Source: Bordetella parapertussis
GTDB taxonomy: Bacteria > Pseudomonadota > Gammaproteobacteria > Burkholderiales > Burkholderiaceae_B
DNA: 6,681 nt
Reading direction: 5' to 3'
NCBI GenBank assembly: GCA_945882005.1
Contig: CAMCWG010000168.1
Span: 1-6,681, forward strand
Below, one piece after another: positions 1 through 6,681 of this stretch. Under the pieces are notes generated by a model. It was not told where the DNA came from. It saw only the letters and a list, made by a program, of their open reading frames with translations, and made no database searches. Each line of letters begins with the position of its first letter. Position 1 is the stretch's first letter. Both the position numbers and the translations under genes were made by a program.

Positions 1-816
1 CTGGGCAAGCCCAACCACATCCATATAGCCCTCAACGACGATGACCGCCCCTTCAGAGCGGATGGCTGCACGCGCCTCGAAGAGACCGTAAAGCTCATTT
101 CCCTTGGAAAAAACGGGTGTCTCGGGAGAGTTAAGGTACTTTGGCTCACCTTTTCCGATAATGCGCCCGCCGAAGCCAACGATCTCGCCCTTTACGTTAC
201 GAATCGGAAACATGACGCGTTCGCGAAACCGGTCATAACGCCGACCGTCTTCAGACTCAATCACTAGACCAGACTCAACGAGGATTGGATCATCGTAGTG
301 CGGGAAAACTTTTGACAGCGCTTGCCGATCAGCGCTCGCCCACCCTAACCCGAACTCTTTGGCAATGATTCCTGTCAGACCGCGCTGTTTCAGATAGCGA
401 ATAGCCGCTGGGCTGTCGCGAAGTTGAACTAGATAATGCTTTTGCGCGGCATCGAGCGCTTTGGTGTGCTGGGAGACCTCTTCACGTCGACGGGCTGTTG
501 CCGCCTGTTGACTGGGACTGCGATTTTCTTCAGGTACCGTCATCCCGATGGCACCCGCAAGTGTGCGCACTGCCTCAGGAAAACTCGCGCCCGTGTGTTC
601 CATCAAGAACGTGATGGCACTACCATGGGCTCCGCAACCGAAACAGTGATAGAACTGTTTGGTGGGGCTGACAGTAAATGAAGGAGACTTTTCGTTATGA
701 AAGGGGCACAAACCGAGAAGGTTAATGCCACCTTTCTTTAACTGAACATACCGTCCGACTACATCCGCGACGTCTACGCGGTTAAGGAGATCCTGGATAA
801 AGGAATCTGGGATCAA
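1..816 (-). CDS. dnaG: DNA primase DnaG, N-terminal 272 residues (cut by window edge)
   Basis: DnaG makes the RNA primers for lagging-strand DNA replication at the fork, working with the DnaB helicase. I translated the minus strand from 816 to 1 and found an open frame of 272 residues; the family is usually about 600-660 residues, so the rest lies beyond position 1. The N-terminus has the CHC2 zinc-binding domain, with ligands C37, H40, C58 and C61 (CPFHNEKSPSF and YHCFGCGAHG). The catalytic core follows, with the conserved RFRERVMFPI (196-205) and GFGGR (214-218). The first TOPRIM motif, VVEGYMD with glutamate E262, appears just before the cut. The start is TTG at 816-814: it precedes the conserved I-P-x-S-F-I-Q opening, and an in-frame TGA at 822-820 excludes anything further upstream. 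No Shine-Dalgarno sequence is visible. The gene begins 42 bases after rpsU, as in the rpsU-dnaG-rpoD operon. Identity is certain; the start is strongly supported. Confidence 0.97.
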   Translation of the reverse strand, partial: MIPDSFIQDLLNRVDVADVVGRYVQLKKGGINLLGLCPFHNEKSPSFTVSPTKQFYHCFGCGAHGSAITFLMEHTGASFPEAVRTLAGAIGMTVPEENRSPSQQAATARRREEVSQHTKALDAAQKHYLVQLRDSPAAIRYLKQRGLTGIIAKEFGLGWASADRQALSKVFPHYDDPILVESGLVIESEDGRRYDRFRERVMFPIRNVKGEIVGFGGRIIGKGEPKYLNSPETPVFSKGNELYGLFEARAAIRSEGAVIVVEGYMDVVGLAQ

Positions 817-819
817 CGA

Positions 820-828
820 TCAGACCAT
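820..828 (-). other. Two-codon reading frame ATG-GTC-TGA just upstream of the dnaG start
   Basis: On the minus strand the bases before the dnaG TTG read ATG GTC TGA TCG TTG, all in the dnaG frame. The ATG (828-826) is therefore closed after one further sense codon, and the TGA ends three bases before the TTG. Ribosomes that start at this ATG could stop and restart at the TTG. It could equally be a chance ATG, or an ancestral start disabled by a nonsense mutation. No Shine-Dalgarno sequence precedes it. The sequence arrangement is seen directly; any role is inference. Confidence 0.3.
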
Positions 829-834
829 ACGTGA

Positions 835-855
835 TCGGCGCAGGAGCTGCGCCGA
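835..855 (-). promoter_or_regulatory. Perfect hairpin between rpsU and dnaG, possible attenuator
   Basis: The spacer holds a perfect inverted repeat with nine-base arms and a three-base loop; on the minus strand it reads TCGGCGCAG, CTC, CTGCGCCGA. It begins four bases after the rpsU stop codon and ends 18 bases before the dnaG TTG. There is no following T-run, so it is not a standard rho-independent terminator. In Escherichia coli a terminator (T1) lies at the same place and lowers dnaG expression relative to rpsU. A partial terminator, an mRNA-processing site or a 3'-end stabiliser of the rpsU message would all fit. Confidence 0.55.
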
Positions 856-858
856 GGA

Positions 859-1071
859 TTAGTACATGCGCGGAGGCAATTGCTGGCTGCGGATGCGCTT
901 GTAGTGGCGCTTAACGGCTGCAGCCTGCTTGCGCTTGCGCTCAGCAGTTGGTTTTTCGTAGAACTCGCGAGCACGCAACTCGGTCAACAGACCGGTTTTT
1001 TCGATTGTGCGCTTGAAGCGACGCAGTGCGGCTTCGAAGGGCTCGTTTTCTTTCAGACGAACGATAGGCAT
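859..1071 (-). CDS. rpsU: Small ribosomal subunit protein bS21
   Basis: This 70-residue, very basic protein is bS21 of the 30S ribosomal subunit, which sits near the 3' end of 16S rRNA and assists mRNA binding at initiation. The sequence matches the family along its whole length: [20 protein letters not shown] at the start, the [14 protein letters not shown] motif in the middle (about residues 53-66 region of the family begins after this), and a C-terminal PPRMY resembling the RLY ending of the E. coli protein. The open frame continues 17 codons further upstream from a TTG, but the ATG at 1071-1069 gives the normal family length and N-terminus. No Shine-Dalgarno sequence is apparent in the 20 bases before it. 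A likely promoter of its own lies upstream (1122-1150), and dnaG follows. Many Burkholderiales have a yqeY-like gene between rpsU and dnaG; none is present here. Confidence 0.97.
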   Translation of the reverse strand: MPIVRLKENEPFEAALRRFKRTIEKTGLLTELRAREFYEKPTAERKRKQAAAVKRHYKRIRSQQLPPRMY

Positions 1072-1121
1072 AGGATGCTTGACGTAAAAATAAGAATGGT
1101 TAAACAGCAAATTAGCCTGCA

Positions 1122-1150
1122 ATCATAGCATAAAGCCGATGATTTAACAG
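1122..1150 (-). promoter_or_regulatory. Likely sigma-70 extended -10 promoter for rpsU-dnaG
   Basis: On the minus strand TGC-TATGAT lies at 1130-1122: an extended -10 element (TGn) joined to a hexamer one base from TATAAT. A weak -35 candidate, CTGTTA (1150-1145, 3 of 6 matches to TTGACA), lies 17 bases upstream and begins just after the stop codon of the phosphoribosyltransferase gene. Transcription would begin near 1115, giving a leader of about 44 bases before rpsU. I see no terminator in the 82-base gap, so read-through from purA is also possible. Predicted by eye only. Confidence 0.5.
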
Positions 1151-1153
1151 GGA

Positions 1154-1680
1154 TTAAGACCACTTTTTGACCAAATCCTGAACATCCATCCCATCATAGG
1201 CCTCAAAAGGCTGATGAATCCAGGGATTATGGTCGAGTTTTTGAACAAAATAATCAGGTGCGACCACCGAATGTGCTTTGTACCAAAGCACGGCAGAACG
1301 CAATTCAGTAATAGACGGGTACGTCCGCAACAAGTGCGCACGTATCAAATCGAAGGTTTGCCCGGAATCGACCATGTCATCCACGATCAAAATCCGTCCG
1401 GTCAAGGTTCCGCGCGCCATCGTCACAAAAGGCGCAATTGCCAGACTCCCCTGCTTTGTCCCAGCCTCTTCACGATAGCTGCTTGTGGCAAGCGTCGCTA
1501 ATGGCCGATCAAACACGCGCGAGAAAATGTCTCCGACACGCATCCCGCCACGAGCAAGACAAAGAACCTGATCGAACCCCCAGCCAGACTGATGCACTTG
1601 AACAATCAACTGCTCAATCAAGTTATGGTACTGATCCCAATCTACCCAGAGATCAGTGTTGCTCTGTTCTGCCGCGCTCA

Positions 1681-1681
<1 letters not shown>
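1154..1681 (-). CDS. Purine-type phosphoribosyltransferase, exact substrate unknown
   Basis: The 175-residue product is a type I phosphoribosyltransferase, a soluble enzyme class that joins a base to PRPP with release of pyrophosphate. The PRPP-binding motif VDDMVDSGQT is at residues 100-109, preceded by a hydrophobic strand (ILI). The pyrophosphate-loop segment LARGGM is at 42-47, and the flexible-loop region (SSYREE) is near 67-72. A C-terminal NPWIHQPFE segment (152-160) resembles the hood region of xanthine-guanine phosphoribosyltransferases (WIEQPW in E. coli Gpt), which suggests a 6-oxopurine substrate. That is inference; homologues are usually annotated only as phosphoribosyltransferase or hypoxanthine phosphoribosyltransferase (COG2236-like). 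The ATG (1681-1679) overlaps the purA stop in a TGATG arrangement, which implies translational coupling and a shared role in purine nucleotide supply. The length is normal and both catalytic acidic residues of the PRPP motif are present. Confidence 0.9.
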
Positions 1682-2994
<1,313 letters not shown>

Positions 2995-2997
2995 TTA

Positions 2998-3038
2998 AGT
3001 TTTGAACAAACGTTCTCACCGGGGATCACCGCAAAACT
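2998..3038 (-). repeat. Inverted repeat in the hisZ-purA spacer
   Basis: The 84-base spacer contains seven-base complementary arms, AGTTTTG and CAAAACT on the minus strand, separated by 27 bases. Between them lie two direct copies of CGGTGA exactly 10 bases apart (3026-3031 and 3016-3021) and a small GAAC-GTTT-GTTC inverted repeat (3016-3005). There is no T-run directly after a GC-rich stem, so this is not a terminator. It could fold in the purA leader or hold a protein site, but each element is short enough to be chance. Confidence 0.3.
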
Positions 3039-3060
3039 GAGCAGTAAATTGCCTCGGGGC

Positions 3061-4224
3061 CTATAAAACCTGTTGTACAACCCATTGACCGTCGCGCAAA
3101 ACGAGCTCGCGATCAAAAGAAAACTCGTCATGCGTGGCGACCTCGCCTGGAAACACCTGAACCACAATATTGCCGCTCTGACGCAGTGCGTGGATAGCCT
3201 GCCTTAGGGCTGCCTCTTGTCCGGACGGTGCACGAATCGCTGGAGCGGGGCGCGCAGGCAACAAGCCATCGACGAGCTTGCGCAAATCGAGGCTGAAGCC
3301 GGTAGCGGGACGCGCACGCCCGAACGCACGGCTTACATCATCGTAGCGACCACCCTGCACGATTGCGTCGTGCCAGCCTTGCGCATAAACAGAAAACGTA
3401 ACGCCTGAGTGGTAGCCGTAGGTCCCGACGTCAGCCAAATCAATACCGACAGACACATCATCGAGAGCGCCCAAAAGGTGCTCTAGTGTGTCGAGCGCTG
3501 CCACAACACCTGGCGAACTCGGAAGCTCTTTGCGCGCGCGCTCGAGTACCGTCAAATCGCCATACAGTTGAGGCAAACGCACCAAGGCACTCACCGTTGC
3601 GGGTAATAATGCGTCATTGCCCGCCCCCAGCTGTGTCAAACCGGGCAGATCTTTGTCACGAAGCAAGGCCATGATCTCGTCGGCGCGAGACAGCGCTGCA
3701 GGATCCGTCTCAATCAAACTGCGCACCAAACCAGCGTGACAGAGGTCAAGACGTATATTCTGCACACCAGCTAAACGCACGCTATCAAGCGCCAGATGAA
3801 TAATCTCAAGATCGGCCTCGAACCCAGCGTGACCGTAGATCTCGGCACCGATCTGGAGGAGCTCACGGTTTGCGAGTAAACCTGCAGGCCGCGCATGCAA
3901 CACAGGACCGCAGTAACACAAACGTGTCACGCCCACCCGATTAAGTAAATGCGCATCGATACGAGTAACCTGAGGTGTCATATCTGCACGAATCCCGAGG
4001 GTGCGACCAGATAACTGATCCACCAGCTTACTGGTGCGCAGATTTAGATCGCTGCCCGTGCCGGAAAGCAGCGACTCTATGTATTCGACCAAAGGCGGTG
4101 CAACCAGCTCGAAGCCGTAGGTACGGAACGAGTCAAGTAGTATGCGTCGCAGGTCTTCGATGCGTCGTGCCTCGGCTGGCAGCATATCAGCCAGACTTTC
4201 GGGCAGCAACCAATTGCCTTTCAT
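3061..4224 (-). CDS. hisZ: ATP phosphoribosyltransferase regulatory subunit HisZ
   Basis: HisZ is a histidyl-tRNA-synthetase-like protein without aminoacylation activity. It pairs with short-form HisG to make an active, histidine-sensitive ATP phosphoribosyltransferase, the first step of histidine synthesis (ATP plus PRPP). Starting at 4224 the product is 387 residues, matching the family's roughly 385. It opens with [13 protein letters not shown] and has the synthetase-like segment [16 protein letters not shown] (79-94) and the C-terminal catalytic-fold segment QGGRYDDV (290-297). It lacks the C-terminal anticodon-binding domain of HisRS. The open frame extends five codons upstream to an ATG at 4239 (MGIRF). 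I prefer 4224 because homologues begin directly before W-L-L-P and because the upstream ATG sits six bases after a strong hairpin. Neither start has a good Shine-Dalgarno sequence. A promoter and hairpin precede the gene and purA follows it. The short HisG partner is not in this window. Confidence 0.95.
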   Translation of the reverse strand: MKGNWLLPESLADMLPAEARRIEDLRRILLDSFRTYGFELVAPPLVEYIESLLSGTGSDLNLRTSKLVDQLSGRTLGIRADMTPQVTRIDAHLLNRVGVTRLCYCGPVLHARPAGLLANRELLQIGAEIYGHAGFEADLEIIHLALDSVRLAGVQNIRLDLCHAGLVRSLIETDPAALSRADEIMALLRDKDLPGLTQLGAGNDALLPATVSALVRLPQLYGDLTVLERARKELPSSPGVVAALDTLEHLLGALDDVSVGIDLADVGTYGYHSGVTFSVYAQGWHDAIVQGGRYDDVSRAFGRARPATGFSLDLRKLVDGLLPARPAPAIRAPSGQEAALRQAIHALRQSGNIVVQVFPGEVATHDEFSFDRELVLRDGQWVVQQVL

Positions 4225-4245
4225 AAAACGAATACCCATACAAAA

Positions 4246-4275
4246 GCGGCTTGGGGCGTAAGCCCGGCAAGCCGC
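4246..4275 (-). promoter_or_regulatory. Leader hairpin with T-run before hisZ, candidate attenuator
   Basis: On the minus strand an eight-base arm GCGGCTTG pairs perfectly with CAAGCCGC. Inside lie CC (a bulge), then GGGC-TTAC-GCCC, which gives a further four pairs and a four-base loop. The 12-bp, GC-rich stem is followed at once by TTTTG and then the upstream ATG of hisZ. That is the form of an intrinsic terminator placed in the leader rather than after a gene. GTAAGC at 4297-4292, near the predicted transcription start, is complementary to GCTTAC in the stem and loop (4263-4258) and could compete, although it may lie partly outside the transcript. Structure seen; function inferred. Confidence 0.55.
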
Positions 4276-4298
4276 CAGAACAATCGATAAAGCTTACA

Positions 4299-4320
4299 GC
4301 GCATTATACCTATTATGCGC
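4299..4320. repeat. Imperfect 22-bp palindrome over the hisZ -10 element
   Basis: The arms GCGCAT and ATGCGC are perfectly complementary, and the inner bases also match at ATA/TAT, so 9 of 11 base positions are symmetric. The palindrome covers the whole TATAAT of the predicted hisZ promoter. Its size and position fit a binding site for a dimeric transcription factor that would block RNA polymerase. No known operator consensus is recognised. Confidence 0.4.
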
Positions 4321-4331
4321 GCGCTGTTCGA
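4303..4331 (-). promoter_or_regulatory. Likely sigma-70 promoter for hisZ-purA
   Basis: A perfect TATAAT on the minus strand (4308-4303) has a weak -35 candidate, TCGAAC (4331-4326, 3 of 6 matches to TTGACA), 17 bases upstream. It lies directly after the hflC terminator, where a new transcript would be expected to begin. Transcription would start near 4296, giving a leader of roughly 55-70 bases that contains the hairpin at 4246-4275. Confidence 0.6.
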
Positions 4332-4333
4332 CC

Positions 4334-4360
4334 AAACAAAAAGGGGCCCAGTGCCCCCTT
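4334..4360 (-). terminator. Rho-independent terminator after hflC
   Basis: Two bases after the hflC stop codon the minus strand reads AAGGGGGC, a short ACTGG loop, then GCCCC followed by TTTTTGTTT. The stem has five G-C pairs extended by a G-T wobble and two A-T pairs, and it runs directly into the T-rich tract. This is a textbook intrinsic terminator. It separates the hflX-hflK-hflC unit from hisZ, which has its own promoter immediately downstream. Confidence 0.9.
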
Positions 4361-4362
4361 CT

Positions 4363-5235
4363 TTACTTGCCCGAAGATGACTTTAAGTACTTAAAAAAGT
4401 CAGAGCTTGGATCCACCACCATTACGTCACCGGGCTTACCAAAGGAAGCCTTGTAACCCTCTAAGCTCTTATAAAAGCTGTAGAAGTCTAGATCGGTACC
4501 ATAAGCCTTCGCGTAAATACCTGCAGCTTGGGCATCCCCCTCACCCATAATGGCCTGGGCGCGACCATAGGCTTCGGCAACGATTTGTTCACGTTGACGA
4601 TCGGCTTCGGCTCGGATCTTTTCGCCCTCGGCAGCACCAATGGAGCGTTGCTCGTTTGCAACCCGAATCCGCTCAGATTCCATACGACGGAAAACCGACT
4701 CAGCAATTTCTGGTGCAAACTCAATCCGCTTGAGGCGCACGTCTACGACTTTAACGCCGAGCGACTCGGCACGCTTCGCAACGTTGGTGAGCACCTCTTG
4801 CATGATGACATCACGCTCTAATGAAACCACATCCTTCACGGTGCGCACGTTGACCGAAGCGTTCAGCGCGTCGCGAATCTGCGCCTGCAGGCGCTCCCGT
4901 GCCGCACGCTCGTTACCACCGAAGGTCACGTAATACAACCTAGGGTCCACGATGCGCCATTTCACAAACGAATCAATAAGAAGGTTCTTCTTTTCGGACG
5001 TTTGAATACGCTCGGCTTCTTGCAAGTCGATCGTCAACAAACGCTTATCGAGAGTGACTACGTTTTGCAGCGGGGGCGGCAGCTTGAAATACAGACCTGG
5101 CTCAGAGATAACCTTCTTAACCTCGCCGAGTGCAAACACCAGAGCGTAATCACGCTCACGCACCACGAACACTGAGGAAGAAAGAGCGACGACCGCAATA
5201 ACAACGGCGATCAACAGGGGAAGTAATCTATTCAT
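4363..5235 (-). CDS. hflC: FtsH modulator HflC, SPFH/band-7 membrane protein
   Basis: HflC forms, with HflK, a large periplasm-facing cage around the membrane protease FtsH and modulates its breakdown of membrane proteins. The 290-residue product has one N-terminal signal-anchor helix (about residues 4-24, LLPLLIAVVIAVVALSSSVF). The band-7/SPFH domain follows from VVRERDYALVFALG (about 24-185). Next is a charged, alanine- and glutamate-rich coiled-coil segment (about 185-245, with the EGEK and GEGDAQAAG motifs). The C-terminus is a conserved FYKSLEGYKASF-VMVV-SDFFKYLK. E. coli HflC is longer (334) because of an inserted segment in the middle of the SPFH region that this protein lacks; about 290-300 is common in betaproteobacteria as I recall. 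The ATG at 5235 has a good Shine-Dalgarno sequence (AGAGGA, six bases before). It starts 14 bases after hflK, and a terminator follows it. Confidence 0.97.
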   Translation of the reverse strand: MNRLLPLLIAVVIAVVALSSSVFVVRERDYALVFALGEVKKVISEPGLYFKLPPPLQNVVTLDKRLLTIDLQEAERIQTSEKKNLLIDSFVKWRIVDPRLYYVTFGGNERAARERLQAQIRDALNASVNVRTVKDVVSLERDVIMQEVLTNVAKRAESLGVKVVDVRLKRIEFAPEIAESVFRRMESERIRVANEQRSIGAAEGEKIRAEADRQREQIVAEAYGRAQAIMGEGDAQAAGIYAKAYGTDLDFYSFYKSLEGYKASFGKPGDVMVVDPSSDFFKYLKSSSGK

Positions 5236-5241
5236 GATTGA

Positions 5242-5247
5242 TCCTCT
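5242..5247 (-). promoter_or_regulatory. Ribosome binding site of hflC
   Basis: AGAGGA on the minus strand lies six bases before the hflC ATG, inside the 14-base hflK-hflC gap. It is the only strong Shine-Dalgarno sequence among the gene starts in this window, and it confirms the hflC start. Confidence 0.85.
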
Positions 5248-5249
5248 GC

Positions 5250-6554
5250 TTAGCGACTGCCGCGATCACGCGTCAGTGTGTTGGTGGAACCTTGTGTTAC
5301 TGGACGCTGAGTAGGCGCCGGCGGCACGAAAGGAGGTGGAGTGACCGGAGTCGGGGATGGCATAGAAGGTGTCGTCACTGGACGCGCAGCACCCTGAGCC
5401 GCCTGCTGAGCAAGCTTATCAAGTGGCAAGTACAGCATATTGGTAGATCCTTTTGTATCGACCAGAATCTTGCTTGCACTGGTGTACATCTGCTGCATGG
5501 TTTCAAGGTACATACGCTCACGAATCACAAGCGGCGACTTTTTGTATTCAGCCAACACGCTCGTAAAGCGCGCTGCATCACCAACAGCGTTACCGACAAT
5601 GCGCGCACGATAGCCTTCGGCTTGCTCCAGCATACGCGAGGACTGTCCAGCAGCCATCGGAACGATTTGATTACGGTAGGCTTGTCCTTCGTTGATCTGA
5701 CGCTCGCGGTCCTGCCCCGCTTTCACGGCATCATCGAATGCCGCCTGAACTTGTTCAGGCGGTTGTACGTTTTGGATCGCAACGCTGCTCACCTGAATAC
5801 CAGTTTCATAGAGGTCGAGAATCTGTTGCATCAGCTTCTGCACATCCACTGCGACAGCGGTACGGCCTTCATACAATACAACGTCCATCGGACGCTTCCC
5901 TACGACTTCGCGCATAGCGGTCTGTGCTGCCTGACGCACTGACTCGTCTGGATCTTTCGTTTTGAAGAGATAGGCAGGAGCGCCGTCGGCACGCAAGCGA
6001 TATTGCACAACGAACTGAACATCAACAATGTTCTCGTCATCGGTCAACATCAAGGATTCGGGTAAGACACGGTTACGCGCGTTGCTTCTAAACCCCACTT
6101 CGAAAGTCCGCAGTTGCGACAGGTTCACGATTTCGTGGGACTGAATCGGAAATGGCATACGCCATTGAAAACCGGCCAACGCAGTCGACTTGTACTTACC
6201 AAACTGGGTCAATACTGCGACCTGTCCTTCTTGGACAATAAAAAAACCACTCGCCAGCCACAGTGCCAACCCTGCCGCGGCGACAACGCCCAAACCGATC
6301 TTGGATTGGCGCGGGGTCGGACCACCGGGCCCCTGCGAAGGTGCACGGTTGCCACCGCCCTGCTTGCGCCCAAATAGGCCACCCAAGCGATCACTTACGT
6401 CACGCCAAACTTGATCTAGATCAGGCGGACCATTTTGCTGTGATGGACGACGGGGCGGCTGATTGCCGTCTTTAGGCGGCTCATTGCCACCACCGTTTTG
6501 ACCCCGACCCCAGCCGGGATCATTCAGATTGAATATTCTGGTTAGAAATCGCAT
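5250..6554 (-). CDS. hflK: FtsH modulator HflK, SPFH/band-7 membrane protein
   Basis: HflK is the partner of HflC in the FtsH-regulating complex. The 434-residue product has a cytoplasmic, glycine- and proline-rich N-terminal region (about 14-83) containing GPPDLDQVWRDVSDRLGGLF (42-61), which matches GPPDLDDIF of E. coli HflK. One membrane helix follows (about 86-106). The SPFH/band-7 domain runs from about 107 to 280 and includes LTDDENIVDVQFVVQYR (170-186) and PPEQVQAAFDDA (265-276). A helical region (about 280-360) and LVDTKGSTNMLYLPLDKL (364-381) come next. The C-terminal tail, about 391-423, is rich in proline and threonine (for example TPVTPPPFVPPAP) and is probably disordered. The ATG at 6554 lies inside the end of hflX; a weak GGA lies five bases before it. 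The length is close to the E. coli protein (419). It is part of the hflX-hflK-hflC operon. Confidence 0.97.
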   Translation of the reverse strand: MRFLTRIFNLNDPGWGRGQNGGGNEPPKDGNQPPRRPSQQNGPPDLDQVWRDVSDRLGGLFGRKQGGGNRAPSQGPGGPTPRQSKIGLGVVAAAGLALWLASGFFIVQEGQVAVLTQFGKYKSTALAGFQWRMPFPIQSHEIVNLSQLRTFEVGFRSNARNRVLPESLMLTDDENIVDVQFVVQYRLRADGAPAYLFKTKDPDESVRQAAQTAMREVVGKRPMDVVLYEGRTAVAVDVQKLMQQILDLYETGIQVSSVAIQNVQPPEQVQAAFDDAVKAGQDRERQINEGQAYRNQIVPMAAGQSSRMLEQAEGYRARIVGNAVGDAARFTSVLAEYKKSPLVIRERMYLETMQQMYTSASKILVDTKGSTNMLYLPLDKLAQQAAQGAARPVTTPSMPSPTPVTPPPFVPPAPTQRPVTQGSTNTLTRDRGSR

Positions 6555-6681
6555 TGTTATCCGAAAGTAAAGCGAACTGACTAATTGCTTCGCGCAAACC
6601 GACTAGGCCATCGCGTTGCTGGGCACTTAAAAAAACACGACAAATCGTACCATGCTCATCTTGTTCGACCCGAGGTTCGAG
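6520..6681 (-). CDS. hflX: GTPase HflX, C-terminal 53 residues (cut by window edge)
   Basis: Only the last 53 codons are present; the rest lies beyond position 6681. HflX is a ribosome-associated GTPase that in E. coli splits stalled ribosomes under heat stress. The fragment reads LEPRVEQDEHGTICRVFLSA and continues QQRDGLVGLREAI. The LSA followed by GLxxLREAI matches the G5 region and final helix of the GTPase domain (usually SAK or SAL; here SAQ). The frame runs through the hflK start and ends at TGA (6522-6520), so it overlaps hflK by 35 bases. The last residues (AISNQNIQSE) are therefore encoded within hflK codons in another frame. Identification rests on this short match plus the conserved hflX-hflK-hflC order, which together make it secure. 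Confidence 0.9.
   Translation of the reverse strand, partial: LEPRVEQDEHGTICRVFLSAQQRDGLVGLREAISQFALLSDNNAISNQNIQSE

Noticed and set aside
1072..1122. 17-codon upstream extension of rpsU from a TTG
   Set aside because: bS21 proteins are 70-71 residues and begin with MP; the extension would overlap the promoter -10 element.
880..1128. An 82-codon plus-strand open frame opposite rpsU
   Set aside because: It is fully antisense to a conserved ribosomal protein gene, has no family resemblance and no ribosome binding site that I can see.
3005..3016. GAACGTTTGTTC as a PurR-like operator before purA
   Set aside because: It shares only the central CGTTTG with the E. coli PurR box and lacks the full 16-bp palindrome. 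The enterobacterial PurR regulon is not expected in betaproteobacteria.
4225..4239. Five-codon upstream extension of hisZ (MGIRF)
   Set aside because: Homologues start next to W-L-L-P, and the upstream ATG sits six bases from a strong hairpin. It is kept only as an alternative start.
5238..5942. A 234-codon open frame on the plus strand
   Set aside because: It lies entirely antisense to hflK, whose protein matches the family from end to end. The plus-strand product has no recognisable domain and is rich in Arg, His, Cys and Leu, as expected of a shadow frame.
6629..6635. Seven-base homopolymer in the hflX coding strand (another at 6240-6246 in hflK) as a programmed slippage site
   Set aside because: Both runs encode ordinary in-frame residues (VFL in HflX, GFF of the HflK membrane helix). 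The frames continue normally, and no alternative product of family-like length is apparent.

Overview
The window is a compact stretch of housekeeping genes, all on the minus strand. Read 5'->3' along that strand (high to low coordinates) the order is hflX (3' end only), hflK, hflC, hisZ, purA, a purine-type phosphoribosyltransferase gene, rpsU, and dnaG (5' end only). The order hflX-hflK-hflC-purA is shared with gammaproteobacteria. A hisZ gene next to purA, and HisZ, HflC and DnaG sequences of this type, point to a betaproteobacterium of the Burkholderiales, most likely near the Alcaligenaceae/Bordetella group. Base composition looks only moderately GC-rich, lower than in Bordetella itself. 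The taxonomic placement is inferred from remembered family sequences, not from a search.

Region 1 (about 4334-6681) is the hfl block. HflX is a ribosome-associated GTPase. HflK and HflC are the two SPFH-family membrane proteins that surround and modulate the FtsH protease. hflX overlaps hflK by 35 bases, hflC follows hflK after 14 bases, and a clear rho-independent terminator follows hflC.

Region 2 (1154-4331) is a nucleotide/PRPP-linked unit: hisZ (regulatory subunit of ATP phosphoribosyltransferase), purA (adenylosuccinate synthetase) and a phosphoribosyltransferase gene that overlaps purA by one base. The short intergenic region before hisZ is the most structured part of the window. It holds a promoter with a perfect TATAAT, an imperfect 22-bp palindrome centred near that -10 element, and a strong leader hairpin followed by TTTT directly upstream of the start codon. 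Together these look like an operator plus an attenuator, but this is inference.

Region 3 (1-1150) is the start of the macromolecular-synthesis operon, rpsU-dnaG (rpoD would be expected beyond position 1). rpsU has its own likely extended -10 promoter. dnaG has to start at TTG, because an in-frame TGA lies two codons upstream. That TGA closes a two-codon reading frame (ATG GTC TGA), and a 9-bp perfect hairpin lies between rpsU and this site.

No RNA genes, mobile elements, CRISPR arrays or foreign-looking islands were seen. No gap longer than about 140 bases lacks a gene. I see no clear sign of a wholly new multi-gene system. The items worth following are regulatory: the hisZ leader and the dnaG start region.
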